Shown: positions 44,567-52,800 of the stretch, piece by piece | Position numbering within the stretch: the first letter of the stretch is position 1 | Layout of the letters: each line of letters starts with the position of its first letter | Assembly: GCF_900116645.1 (NCBI RefSeq) | Contig: NZ_FPBO01000010.1 | Span: 62,001 to 126,000 of the forward strand | DNA: 64,000 nt | Origin: Pseudoduganella namucuonensis | GTDB lineage: Bacteria > Pseudomonadota > Gammaproteobacteria > Burkholderiales > Burkholderiaceae_D | Direction of reading: 5' to 3' | Notes under the pieces: generated by a model | What the model was told of the DNA's origin: nothing | Seen by the model: only the letters and a program-made list of their open reading frames with translations | Databases searched by the model: none | Position numbers and translations under genes: made by a program

Positions 44567-45313
44567 ATGCCGAAAAAAATCTGTCTCGCCGCCGCGCTCG
44601 CGTCGGCGATGGGCGCTGCCTGCGCCGCCGATGTGACCGTCTCCGCAGCCGCCAGCCTGACCAACGCCTTCAAGGAGTTGTCGCAAGCCTATGAGGCCGC
44701 CCATCCCGGCGACAAGGTGCTGCTGAACTTCGCCGCGTCCGACGCGCTGGCGCAGCAGATCGCCAAGGGCGCGCCGGTGGACGTGTTCGCCTCGGCCGAC
44801 CAGGACGCGATGGACAAGGCCGAATCCCGGCAGTTGCTGGCGCCGGGCACGCGCAAGAACTTCGTCAGCAACGGCGTGGTGCTGATCGTGCCGGCCAACA
44901 GCGCGCTGCCGATCAAGTCGCTGGCCGACCTGAAACTGCCGGCCGTGCGGAAGATCACGATGGGCAATCCGGCCGGCGTGCCGATCGGCCGTTATGCGAA
45001 GCAGGCGCTGGAGAAGGCCGGCCTGTGGGCGGCCGTGGAGCCCAAGCTGGTCTTCGGCGCATCCGTGCGCCAGAGCCTGGACTACGTGGCGCGCGGCGAG
45101 GTCGACGCCGGCTTCGTCTACGTGACCGACGTGGCGGCGCAAAAGGACAAGGTGAAGGTAGCGCTGCCGATCGCCAGCGACACGCCGGTGACGTACCCGA
45201 TCGCCGCCGTGCGCACCGCGCCCAACACGGCCGGCGCCGGGCGCTTCCTGGCCTTCGTGGCCGCGCCCGCCGGACAGGCCATCCTCGGCAAGCACGGATT
45301 CGGCCGTCCCTGA
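44567..45313 (+). CDS. modA: Molybdate ABC transporter, periplasmic binding protein
   Basis: 248 residues. Signal peptide 1-20 (cleavage ACA-ADVTV). Typical ModA segments: VSAAASLTNAFKELSQAYE, NFAASDALAQQIAKGAPVDVFASAD, GNPAGVPIGRYAKQALEKAGLW and GEVDAGFVYVTD. Binds molybdate/tungstate for delivery to ModBC. The start ATG follows CGGAG by 7 bases. First gene of modABC-modE; its stop overlaps the modB start (TGATG). Confidence 0.95.
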   Translation: MPKKICLAAALASAMGAACAADVTVSAAASLTNAFKELSQAYEAAHPGDKVLLNFAASDALAQQIAKGAPVDVFASADQDAMDKAESRQLLAPGTRKNFVSNGVVLIVPANSALPIKSLADLKLPAVRKITMGNPAGVPIGRYAKQALEKAGLWAAVEPKLVFGASVRQSLDYVARGEVDAGFVYVTDVAAQKDKVKVALPIASDTPVTYPIAAVRTAPNTAGAGRFLAFVAAPAGQAILGKHGFGRP

Positions 45314-45987
45314 TGCACGAGGTGTGGCAACCGGCCTGGATCGCGCTGGCCTTGTCCCTGAAGGTGGCCCTGTGGGCCACCCTGCTGGACGTCGTGTTCG
45401 GCGTGGCGCTGGGCTACCTGCTCGCGCGCGCCCGCTTCCCCGGCCGCGACACGCTGGACGCGCTGCTCACCCTGCCCATGGTGATGCCGCCCACCGTGCT
45501 GGGCTACTACCTGCTGGTGATCATCGGCCGCAACGGCCCGGTCGGCTCGTGGCTGCAGCACAATTTCGGCATCAACCTCATCTTCACCTGGCAGGCCGCC
45601 GTGATCGCCGCCGCCGTGGTCGCCTTCCCGCTGGTGCTGAAGGCGTCCCGCTCCGCGTTTGAAACGGTGGACACGCAACTGGAGGACGCCGCCCGCGTGC
45701 TGGGCGTGTCGGCCTTCGGCGTGTTCCTGCGCGTGACCCTGCCGCTGGCCTGGCGCGGCGTGCTGGCCGGCACCCTGCTGGCCTTCGCGCGCTCGATGGG
45801 CGAATTCGGCGCCACCTTGATGGTGGCCGGCAGCATACCCGGCAAGACGCAGACCCTGTCCATCGCCGTCTACGAGGCCGTGCAGGCGGGACAGGACGAC
45901 ACCGCCAACCTGCTGGTCATCATCACGTCGGTGACGTGCGTGCTGGTGCTGGTGCTGGCCAACAAGCTGACGCCGGGGCGCCCATGA
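45313..45987 (+). CDS. modB: Molybdate ABC transporter permease
   Basis: 224 residues with about five membrane helices. The ABC permease EAA loop is ETVDTQLEDAARVLGVSAFGVF with LPLAWRGVLAGTLLAFARSMGEFGATLMVAG, the classic ModB/CysT pattern. It forms the inner-membrane channel with ModC. Overlaps modA by 1 base and modC by 4 bases, indicating translational coupling. Confidence 0.95.
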   Translation: MHEVWQPAWIALALSLKVALWATLLDVVFGVALGYLLARARFPGRDTLDALLTLPMVMPPTVLGYYLLVIIGRNGPVGSWLQHNFGINLIFTWQAAVIAAAVVAFPLVLKASRSAFETVDTQLEDAARVLGVSAFGVFLRVTLPLAWRGVLAGTLLAFARSMGEFGATLMVAGSIPGKTQTLSIAVYEAVQAGQDDTANLLVIITSVTCVLVLVLANKLTPGRP

Positions 45988-46667
45988 ACATCCGGCTCGA
46001 CATCGCCAAGACGCTGCGCGCCGGCAAGCGCGAATTCACGCTCAAGGCGCGCTTCCAGTCCGACCACCAGCGCGTCGTGATTTACGGCGCCTCGGGGGCC
46101 GGCAAGAGCATGCTGCTGAAGGCCATCGCGGGACTGGTCACACCGGATTCCGGCCACATCGAACTGGGCGGACGCCGCCTGTTCGACAGCGCGGCGCGGG
46201 TGGACGTGCCGGCGCGGCGGCGCGGCGTCGGCTACCTGTTCCAGGACTACGCGCTGTTCCCGCACCTGAACGTGCGGCAGAATATCGCCTTCGGCCTGCG
46301 CCGCGGCTGGTTCAATCCGCCGGCCAGGGCGCATGGCGACAAGCTCGACTACTGGCTGGAGGCCTTTCAGCTGGGGTCGGTGGCACACCAGTACCCGTCG
46401 CAGCTGTCCGGCGGTCAGCGGCAGCGGGTGGCGCTGGCGCGCGCGCTGATCGCCGATCCGCAAGCGCTGCTGCTGGACGAGCCCTTCGCCGCGCTCGATC
46501 CCGCGCTGCGGGTGCGCATGCGCGAGGAGCTGGGCGCGCTGCAGCTGCGCCTGCGGATACCGATGCTGATGATCACCCACGACCCGGAGGACGCGCGCGT
46601 CTTCGGCGGTCACGTTTTGACGATGGCCGATGGCGCCATCGTCGAGGAGGGCCGCCATGGCGGATGA
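45984..46667 (+). CDS. modC: Molybdate ABC transporter ATPase lacking the TOBE domain
   Basis: 227 residues against about 350 for standard ModC. Walker A GASGAGKS, Q-loop FQDYALFPHL, signature LSGGQRQRVALARAL, Walker B LLLDEPFAALD and switch His MITHDPED are intact. The chain ends after the ATPase fold, so the regulatory C-terminal molybdate-binding (TOBE/Mop) domain is absent. There is no frameshift sign; modE starts 11 bases before its stop. Powers molybdate uptake. Regulation may depend on ModE alone. Confidence 0.93.
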   Translation: MNIRLDIAKTLRAGKREFTLKARFQSDHQRVVIYGASGAGKSMLLKAIAGLVTPDSGHIELGGRRLFDSAARVDVPARRRGVGYLFQDYALFPHLNVRQNIAFGLRRGWFNPPARAHGDKLDYWLEAFQLGSVAHQYPSQLSGGQRQRVALARALIADPQALLLDEPFAALDPALRVRMREELGALQLRLRIPMLMITHDPEDARVFGGHVLTMADGAIVEEGRHGG

Positions 46668-47469
46668 GGACAAGGAGCTGGCGCTGGCCGGCAAGGTGTG
46701 GATGACCGTGGGCGGCCGGCAGCTGGGCGGCTCGGACCGCGTGGCGCTGCTGGCCGCCGTGGCCGAGCACGGCTCCATCACCAAGGCCGCCAAGGCGGTC
46801 AAGCTAAGCTACAAGGGCGCGTGGGACGCGGTCGAGGCCATGAACAACCTGGCCGGCGAACCGCTGGTCGAGCGCCTGGCGGGCGGCAAGGGCGGCGGCG
46901 GCACGCGGCTCACGGCGCGCGGCGCGCAACTGGTGGAGAACTTCCGCCTGGTCGAGCGCGAGCACCGCATGTTCATCGAACACCTGAGCCGCCAGTCGCA
47001 CGCGCTGGCCGACGACTTCCTGCTGATCCAGACCATGAAAATGAAAACCAGCGCACGCAACCAGTTCTCCGGCGTCGTCTCGGCCTTGAAGCGCGGCGCC
47101 GTCAACGACGAGATCACGCTGGACATCGTCGGCGGCCAGCGCCTGGTCGCCATCATCACCCGCGACAGCACGGACAGCCTGGGCCTGCGGGTGGGAGCGG
47201 ACGCGTTCGCGCTGGTGAAGGCCTCGTCCATCATCGTGGCCACCGCGCTCGACGGGGGCAGGGTCTCCGCGCGCAACCAGCTCAAGGGCACGATCTCGCG
47301 CCTGGTGCCGGGCGCCGTCAGCGCCGACGTCAGCATCGCGCTGCCGGGCGGCGGCACCCTGGGCGCCAGTGTGAGCCTGGAGGGCGGCGAGGCGCTGGGC
47401 CTGGCGGAGGGCATGGAGGTCACGGCTTTGTTCAAAGCCTCCAGCGTGATTGTCGGCGTGCCGGGTTGA
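46657..47469 (+). CDS. modE: Molybdate-responsive regulator ModE
   Basis: 270 residues. N-terminal winged helix (about 12-120; RVALLAAVAEHGSITKAAKAVKLSYKGAWDAVEAMN) and two TOBE/Mop domains (about 128-195 and 200-268; SARNQFSGVVSALKRGAVNDEI and SARNQLKGTISRLVPGAVSADV). Binds molybdate and then represses mod operons. It shares 11 bases with modC, follows GAGGAGG, and a candidate operator sits upstream of modA, implying autoregulation of the whole operon. Confidence 0.95.
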   Translation: MADEDKELALAGKVWMTVGGRQLGGSDRVALLAAVAEHGSITKAAKAVKLSYKGAWDAVEAMNNLAGEPLVERLAGGKGGGGTRLTARGAQLVENFRLVEREHRMFIEHLSRQSHALADDFLLIQTMKMKTSARNQFSGVVSALKRGAVNDEITLDIVGGQRLVAIITRDSTDSLGLRVGADAFALVKASSIIVATALDGGRVSARNQLKGTISRLVPGAVSADVSIALPGGGTLGASVSLEGGEALGLAEGMEVTALFKASSVIVGVPG

Positions 47470-47641
47470 CGGCGCCATAGCGGAGACAGAGCCGGAGACA
47501 GAGCCAGCCGGGCGGGCAGGCAGGCGGGCAGGTGGGCGGCCGGGCGAGGGCGCCGCCGTGGCGCGGGCCGGGCCTCGCGTGCGCGGCGGCCGCCACGCCC
47601 GAAGCCCAGGCGTCGCTGCCGGCCGCGTACGCGGCCCGCCG

Positions 47642-47923
47642 CTATTTATTCCCTTCCTGTTTGGCGCTCTGCTTGTTGCCGCGGTTGGCCGACTGCCGGC
47701 TTTCGCCGCCCTTGCGGCCGATGGCCGCCATGTGCTCGCGGTCGCGGCTGACGGCCTCGCCGCCTTTCTGGCCGGCGCGGCGCGCCTCCTCGGAATTGAA
47801 TTCGTGCGCCGTGCCTTTTTGATGGGCGGCCTGGCCGCCCTTGCTGGCGATTTCACGCTGCTGCGCCTCGTCCATCGCGGCGAATCCGCGCTTGGATTTC
47901 TGCGGGGTTTGATTGCTTGCCAT
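47642..47923 (-). CDS. KGG-motif stress protein (YciG/GsiB-like)
   Basis: 93 residues, very hydrophilic and predicted disordered. Three KGG motifs (ASKGGQAAHQKG, AGQKGGEAVSRDREHMAAIGRKGGESRQ), typical of stress-induced hydrophilin-like proteins such as B. subtilis GsiB and E. coli YciG. Likely a stationary-phase or desiccation protectant. AAGGAG lies 7 bases before the ATG. Converges with modE across a 172-base gap that shows only GGGCAGG-type GC-rich repeats and no clear terminator. Confidence 0.88.
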   Translation of the reverse strand: MASNQTPQKSKRGFAAMDEAQQREIASKGGQAAHQKGTAHEFNSEEARRAGQKGGEAVSRDREHMAAIGRKGGESRQSANRGNKQSAKQEGNK

Positions 47924-48020
47924 GTCACTTCTCCTTAACCGTTAAGTTGACGGGCAGCCTATCGGGCTGCTCCGTCTTTTAGAGAAGTGGCGTGGCGCGA
48001 AGTTCCCCTCGGCGCCGCCG

Positions 48021-49046
48021 TCAGGCGACTTTCAACACCAGCTTGCCGAAGTTTTTACCGTCGAAGAGCATGTTCAATGCCTGCGGGAAGTTTTCGATCC
48101 CGTCGACCACGTCTTCCTTGCTCTTGATCTTGCCTTCCTTCAGCCAGCCCGCCAGCGCGGCCACGCCCAGGTGGTAGCGGTCGGCGTAATCGAACACGAC
48201 GATGCCTTCCATGCGCGCGCGGTTGACCAGCAGCGACAGGTAGTTGGCCGGCCCCTTCACGGCCGTGGTGTTGTTGTATTGAGAAATCGCACCGCAGATG
48301 ACGATGCGCGCCTTCATGTTGATGCGGGTCAGCACCGTGTCCAGAATCTCGCCGCCGACGTTGTCGAAGTAGACGTCCACGCCTTTCGGGCAGTGTTCCT
48401 TCAGGCCGTCGCGCACCGAGCCTTCCTTGTAGTCGATGCAGGCGTCGAAGCCCAGCTCGTTGACGACGAAATCGCACTTGGCCTTGCCGCCGGCGATGCC
48501 GACCACGCGGCAGCCCAGCTGCTTGGCGACCTGGCCCACGGTCTGGCCCACGGCGCCGGCCGCGCCGGACACCACTACGGTCTCGCCCGCCTTCGGCTGG
48601 CCCGATTCGAGCAGGCCGAAGTAGGCCGTCATGCCGGGCATGCCCAGCGTGTTCAGCCAGGTGGTGGCGGGCGCCAGCCGGGTGTCGACCTTGTACAGGG
48701 CGGCGGACTTGTCGTCGGCCGCGCCGGTCCAGTGGGTTTGCACGCCCAGGCCGCCGGACACGATGTCGCCCACGGCGAACTTGGGCGATTTGGACGCCAC
48801 CACCTCGCCGATGCCGCCGGCGCGCATCACCTCGCCGATCGCCACCGGGCGGATGTAGGACTTGGCGTCGTTCATCCAGCCGCGCATGGCCGGGTCCAGC
48901 GACAGGTATTGGGTCTTGATTTGCACTTCGCCCTCGGCCAGTTCGCGCAGCGGCTCCGACACTTTTTGCCAATCGCTGTCCTTGACCATGCCCACCGGGC
49001 GGGCGGCGAGGCGGAATTGCAGGTTCTCCAGGTTCGTCGTTGTCAT
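48021..49046 (-). CDS. NADP-dependent medium-chain reductase (CurA/leukotriene B4 dehydrogenase type)
   Basis: 341 residues, zinc-independent MDR fold. N-terminal motif YLSLDPAMRGWMNDAKSY and nucleotide-binding VVVSGAAGAVGQTVGQVAKQLGCRVVGIAGG; VDVYFDNVGGEILDTVL and ARIVICGAISQYN are typical of NADPH-dependent alkenal/one reductases (CurA, PTGR1). Reduces C=C bonds of alpha,beta-unsaturated carbonyls. ATG preceded by GGAGGAG. It is divergent from purU; between it and the KGG gene lies a stem-loop (47949-47976) without a T-run on this strand. Confidence 0.9.
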   Translation of the reverse strand: MTTTNLENLQFRLAARPVGMVKDSDWQKVSEPLRELAEGEVQIKTQYLSLDPAMRGWMNDAKSYIRPVAIGEVMRAGGIGEVVASKSPKFAVGDIVSGGLGVQTHWTGAADDKSAALYKVDTRLAPATTWLNTLGMPGMTAYFGLLESGQPKAGETVVVSGAAGAVGQTVGQVAKQLGCRVVGIAGGKAKCDFVVNELGFDACIDYKEGSVRDGLKEHCPKGVDVYFDNVGGEILDTVLTRINMKARIVICGAISQYNNTTAVKGPANYLSLLVNRARMEGIVVFDYADRYHLGVAALAGWLKEGKIKSKEDVVDGIENFPQALNMLFDGKNFGKLVLKVA

Positions 49047-49178
49047 TTTTTCACTCCTCCAAGAAAGGTATCGCCTACTATAACTTAAAATGCACGACCG
49101 TGCTATTTTTCAAAATAACTGTGGTTTACCCAAGACATGCGACAATAGCAGGTTCATATCGTCCAACCTCGTTTTCCA

Positions 49179-50048
49179 ATGACGCACCCAGAATACATCC
49201 TCACCCTGTCTTGCCTGGACCAGCGCGGCATCGTGCATCGCGTCTCGGGCTTCCTGGCCGAACACGGCTGCAACATCATCGATTCGGCGCAGTTCGGCGA
49301 CGCCGAATCGCGGCTGTTCTTCATGCGCGTGCACTTCTCGCTGGACGAGCCGGGCGTCACGGACGAGCGCCTGCGCGCCGAGTTCGCGCTGCTGGCCGAC
49401 ACCATGCAGCTGGACTGGGAGCTGCGCGACGCGCACGCCAAGCCGCGCGTGCTGCTGATGGTGTCCAAGATCGGCCACTGCCTGAACGACCTGCTGTTCC
49501 GCTACAAGAGCGGCCTGCTGCCGATGGAGATCCCGGCCATCGTGTCGAACCACATGGACTTCTACCAGCTGGCGGCCAGCTACAACATCCCCTTCCACCA
49601 CCTGCCGCTGGCGGCCGGCGCGCCGGAGGAGGCCAAGCTGGCGCAGGAGTCGCGCATCATCGAGCTGGTGCAGACGCACGATATCGACCTGGTGGTGCTG
49701 GCGCGCTACATGCAGATCCTGTCGCCGCGGCTGTGCGCCGCCCTGAAGGGCAAGGCCATCAACATCCACCACTCCTTCCTGCCCAGCTTCAAGGGCGCCA
49801 AGCCCTACGCCCAGGCCCATCACCGCGGCGTGAAGCTGATCGGCGCGACCGCGCACTTCGTCACCAGCGACCTGGATGAAGGCCCCATCATCGAGCAGGA
49901 CGTGGAACGTGTGGACCACTCGATGGACGCCGAGACCCTGTCCGCCATCGGCCGCGACGTCGAGTGCGTGGTGCTGGCGCGCGCCGTGAAGTGGTTTGTC
50001 GAACATCGTATTTTGCAGAACGGCGCTAAGACCGTCGTATTCAAGTAA
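49179..50048 (+). CDS. purU: Formyltetrahydrofolate deformylase
   Basis: 289 residues. N-terminal ACT domain (about 5-85; LSCLDQRGIVHRVSGFLAEHGCNIID) and formyltransferase-like catalytic domain (about 90-289; VSNHMDFYQLAASYNIPFHHLPL, NIHHSFLPSFKGAKPYAQAHHRGVKLIGATAHFVTSDLDEGPIIEQD). Hydrolyses 10-formyl-THF to formate and THF, balancing one-carbon pools. Its last base overlaps the start of yaeQ. Confidence 0.95.
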   Translation: MTHPEYILTLSCLDQRGIVHRVSGFLAEHGCNIIDSAQFGDAESRLFFMRVHFSLDEPGVTDERLRAEFALLADTMQLDWELRDAHAKPRVLLMVSKIGHCLNDLLFRYKSGLLPMEIPAIVSNHMDFYQLAASYNIPFHHLPLAAGAPEEAKLAQESRIIELVQTHDIDLVVLARYMQILSPRLCAALKGKAINIHHSFLPSFKGAKPYAQAHHRGVKLIGATAHFVTSDLDEGPIIEQDVERVDHSMDAETLSAIGRDVECVVLARAVKWFVEHRILQNGAKTVVFK

Positions 50049-50584
50049 TGGCACTCAAATCCATCATCTACAAGGCGGAACTGTCGATTGCCGACATGGA
50101 CCGCAACTATTACGGCACGCACCTGCTGACGCTGGCGCGCCATCCCTCCGAGACCGACGAGCGCCTGATGATCCGCGTGCTGGCCTTCGCCATCCACGCC
50201 GACGAGGCGCTGGTCAACGCCAAGGGCCTGTCCGACACCGAGGAGCCGGACCTGTGGCAGAAGGACCTGACCGGCGCGATCGACCTGTGGATCGAGATCG
50301 GCCAGCCGGACGACAAGCGCCTGCTGAAGGCGGCCGGCCGCTCGGAGAAGGTGATGGTGTACTCGTACGCCGCCACCAGCCACGTGTGGTGGAAGCAGTT
50401 GGCCAACAAGGTCGAGCGCGCGAAAAACGTCAGCGTGGTCAACATCCCGGCCGAGGCCAGCGAGGCGCTGACCAAGATGGCCAACCGCAGCATGCAGCTG
50501 ACGTGCACCATCCAGGACGGCCAGATCTGGCTGACCGATGGCGCCGACACCGTGCTGGTGGAACGCGAAACCTTCAAGGCCTGA
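50048..50584 (+). CDS. yaeQ: YaeQ family protein
   Basis: 178 residues, the family length. Conserved start MALKSIIYKAELSIADMDRNYYGTHLLTLARHPSETDERLMIRVL and WIEIGQPDDKRLLKAAGRS. YaeQ has a PD-(D/E)XK nuclease-like fold; the biological role is unproven. Overlaps purU by 1 base, so it is translated from the same mRNA. Confidence 0.93.
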   Translation: MALKSIIYKAELSIADMDRNYYGTHLLTLARHPSETDERLMIRVLAFAIHADEALVNAKGLSDTEEPDLWQKDLTGAIDLWIEIGQPDDKRLLKAAGRSEKVMVYSYAATSHVWWKQLANKVERAKNVSVVNIPAEASEALTKMANRSMQLTCTIQDGQIWLTDGADTVLVERETFKA

Positions 50585-50599
50585 GGCCTTCCCTCCGCC

Positions 50600-51322
50600 A
50601 TGCGCCGCATGCTGGCCGCGCCGCTGCTGGCCCTTTCGCTGGTCCTGCATCCCGGGCCGGCCGCCGCGCTGAGCCAGGAGGAGGTGATGGCGGGCGCCGC
50701 GCGCCTGTACCGCGAACGCATGGAGGAATTGCGGGTCTCGCGGCGCCTGGACGCGGACCGCGCTTTCCATGAGCGCGTGCTGCGCATCGCCGGGCCGCTG
50801 ATCGCGCGGGCGGCGCGCGACTGGCCGGAAACCGCCCGCTGGGATTGGGAAATCCACACCACGCCGGACGGCGACGACCACGCCTACGCCATGGCCGGCG
50901 GCAAGCTGCTGGTCAGCCGCGCCCACGCGCGCGAGCTTGAGCTGTCGGACGCGGAACTGGCCATGGTGCTGGCCCACGAGATCGCGCACGCCGCGCTGCG
51001 CCACAACCTGCTTGAATACGAGGAGGCGGTGCGGCTGGAGCCCGCGTGGGCGGCGCGTCCGTTCGCGGAACTGGAGCACGCGGTCGACCACGACACGGGC
51101 CTGATGCGCAAGCTGGCGCCGCTGGGCATACTCCAGGAACAGGAAGCTGACCGGGAAGGGATGCTGTTGGCCTGGCGCGCTGGCTGGCCGGCGCTGGCCC
51201 TGGCGCGCTACTTCCAGAAGGCGGCGCGGGCCAGTTCCTCGCCGAACTTCGAACAGTTCGCCCATCCGTCGCCGTCGAGCCGCTGGCAGGCGGCGCGGGA
51301 GCTCGCGGCCACGCTGCCGTAG
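50600..51322 (+). CDS. Periplasmic M48 family metalloprotease
   Basis: 240 residues. Signal peptide 1-24 (cleavage AAA-LSQEE). The zinc motif HEIAHAALRHN and third-ligand helix QEQEADREGMLLAWRAGW are intact, as in BepA/LoiP-type M48 proteases of outer-membrane quality control. Shorter than BepA and without TPRs. 15 bases after yaeQ, so it may be the last gene of that transcription unit. Confidence 0.88.
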   Translation: MRRMLAAPLLALSLVLHPGPAAALSQEEVMAGAARLYRERMEELRVSRRLDADRAFHERVLRIAGPLIARAARDWPETARWDWEIHTTPDGDDHAYAMAGGKLLVSRAHARELELSDAELAMVLAHEIAHAALRHNLLEYEEAVRLEPAWAARPFAELEHAVDHDTGLMRKLAPLGILQEQEADREGMLLAWRAGWPALALARYFQKAARASSSPNFEQFAHPSPSSRWQAARELAATLP

Positions 51323-51324
51323 GG

Positions 51325-51330
51325 TATAAT
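51325..51330 (+). promoter_or_regulatory. -10 promoter element of the copper-type gene cluster
   Basis: A perfect TATAAT begins 2 bases after the M48 stop and ends 8 bases before the first ATG of the DUF2946 gene. No good -35 is visible. If used, the transcript would be nearly leaderless from ATG 51339. Confidence 0.5.
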
Positions 51331-51338
51331 CCTCGCCC

Positions 51339-51734
51339 ATGAAAATGAAATCGACGCATCGAACGCTGTGGCTCTGGATCGCGTGTTTCGCGGTCCTGAT
51401 GAACGCGCTCGCGCCGTCGATTTCGCACGCGGTGGCCTACAGCAAGGGCACGCCGCCCACCTGGGAAATCTGCCGCGCCGACGGCACCCGCGCCACCTTC
51501 ACCGGCGGCGTCGCCGACGTCGCGGCCAAGAAGCCGCTGGTGGTCATGGCCATGGGCGAGGACTGCGCGTATTGCGCGGCCCACGCCGGCTCCTTCGGCC
51601 TGCCGCCCGCCACCGTTTCCGGCTTGCCCGCCGCGGCGCAGACCCGGCTCCACCCGTTCCTGTTCTATCGCGCACCGCAGCCGCTCGCGGCCTGGTCGGC
51701 GTCCCGTCCGCGCGGGCCGCCCGCGCAAGTCTGA
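51339..51734 (+). CDS. DUF2946 family protein
   Basis: 131 residues. Signal-like N-terminus (HRTLWLWIACFAVLMNALAPSISHA) and a CAYCAAH motif in the mature part (GEDCAYCAAHAGSFGLPP), typical of DUF2946 proteins found beside copper chaperones and TonB receptors. Possibly exported and metal-binding; function unproven. First gene of a four-gene cluster with PCu(A)C, YcnI and a TonB-dependent receptor. Two in-frame ATGs (51339, 51345) are both possible starts. Confidence 0.83.
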   Translation: MKMKSTHRTLWLWIACFAVLMNALAPSISHAVAYSKGTPPTWEICRADGTRATFTGGVADVAAKKPLVVMAMGEDCAYCAAHAGSFGLPPATVSGLPAAAQTRLHPFLFYRAPQPLAAWSASRPRGPPAQV

Positions 51735-51804
51735 AGCAGCTTTACCGCACGCAGCGCGCGCCTTGCCGCGCGCCGTATCCAGTAATCGTTTCAGAGGTAG
51801 ACAT

Positions 51805-52263
51805 ATGAAAACCAAATTCTTCGCCGGCGCCTTGCCGCTGCTGCTGGCCACCACCTTCGCCGCCACCTGCGCCCTGGCCCAGGTCACCGTCAAGGACCCA
51901 TGGGTGCGCGCGACCGTGCCCGCCGCCAAGGCCACCGGCGCCTTCATGCAGGTGCAGTCCGCGCAGGACGCGCGCCTGGTCGGCGTGCGCACCAGCGTGG
52001 CCGGCATCGCCGAGCTGCACCAGATGGCGATGGAAGACAATATGATGAAGATGCAGGCCGTGGAAGGCATCGATCTGCCCGCCGGCAAACCGGTGATGCT
52101 GGCCTCCGGCGGCTACCACGTGATGCTGATGCAGCTGAAGCGCCAGTTGAAGGAAGGCGAGACCGTGCCGCTGACGCTGGTGGTCGAGAAGAAGGACAAG
52201 CAGCGCGAGAACATCGAAGTGAACGTGCCGGTCAAGGCACTGAGCTATTCTCCAGCCAAGTGA
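51805..52263 (+). CDS. Periplasmic copper chaperone PCu(A)C
   Basis: 152 residues. Signal peptide at about 1-25 (cleavage ALA-QVTV). The copper(I) site motif is visible as H..M (ELHQMAMEDNMMKMQ) followed by GGYHVMLM, fitting H-x(n)-M-x21-H-x-M. PCu(A)C delivers copper to the CuA/CuB sites of cytochrome oxidase. AGAGG before the ATG. Next gene starts 16 bases after the stop. Confidence 0.92.
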   Translation: MKTKFFAGALPLLLATTFAATCALAQVTVKDPWVRATVPAAKATGAFMQVQSAQDARLVGVRTSVAGIAELHQMAMEDNMMKMQAVEGIDLPAGKPVMLASGGYHVMLMQLKRQLKEGETVPLTLVVEKKDKQRENIEVNVPVKALSYSPAK

Positions 52264-52279
52264 GCAAGCGAGGCCCGCC

Positions 52280-52792
52280 ATGAAAAAGACATTGATCGCC
52301 GCCGCCATCCTGCTGGCGCAGTCCGCGCACGCCCACGTCACGCTGGACCAGCCCACCGGCCCGGCCGGCACCTATCAAAAGCTGACCTTCCGCGTCGGCC
52401 ACGGCTGCGACGGCAGCCCCACCAAGGCCATCACCGTGACCTTGCCGGAGAACGTCACCGGCGCCAAGCCGATGGCCAAGCCGGGCTGGAAGATCAGCCT
52501 GGTGCACGGCAAGCTGTCGGTGCCGGTGGAGTCGCACGGCCGCGCCATCACCACCGCCGTGCGCGAGGTCACCTGGACCGGCGGCCCGCTGCCGGACGAG
52601 TACATCGACGAGTTCACCGTCCAGGCCAAGCTGCCGGCGGAACCGGGCAAGGTGTATTTCAGGGTGGTGCAGCAGTGCGCCAAGGGTAGCGTGGCCTGGG
52701 ACGAGATCCCGGGCAACACCGGTGTCAAGCTGCTGGCGCCCGCGCCCGTCCTGGATGTCGTTCCGGCCGACGGCGCCGCGCACCAGCACTAG
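52280..52792 (+). CDS. YcnI family copper-binding protein (DUF1775)
   Basis: 170 residues. Signal peptide 1-18 ends AHA, leaving His19 as the mature N-terminus (HVTLDQP), the copper ligand of YcnI. Typical segments: GTYQKLTFRVGHGCDGSPTKAITVTLP and WTGGPLPDEYIDEF. It lacks the C-terminal membrane helix of Bacillus YcnI and ends instead in AAHQH. Periplasmic copper handling with the adjacent PCu(A)C is likely. Confidence 0.9.
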   Translation: MKKTLIAAAILLAQSAHAHVTLDQPTGPAGTYQKLTFRVGHGCDGSPTKAITVTLPENVTGAKPMAKPGWKISLVHGKLSVPVESHGRAITTAVREVTWTGGPLPDEYIDEFTVQAKLPAEPGKVYFRVVQQCAKGSVAWDEIPGNTGVKLLAPAPVLDVVPADGAAHQH

Positions 52793-52800
52793 GGACCTCC

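Noticed and set aside
47470..47641. A gene or terminator in the gap between modE and the KGG gene
   Set aside because: The gap contains only GGGCAGG-rich sequence. The plus-strand open frame there runs opposite the KGG gene and has no recognisable features.
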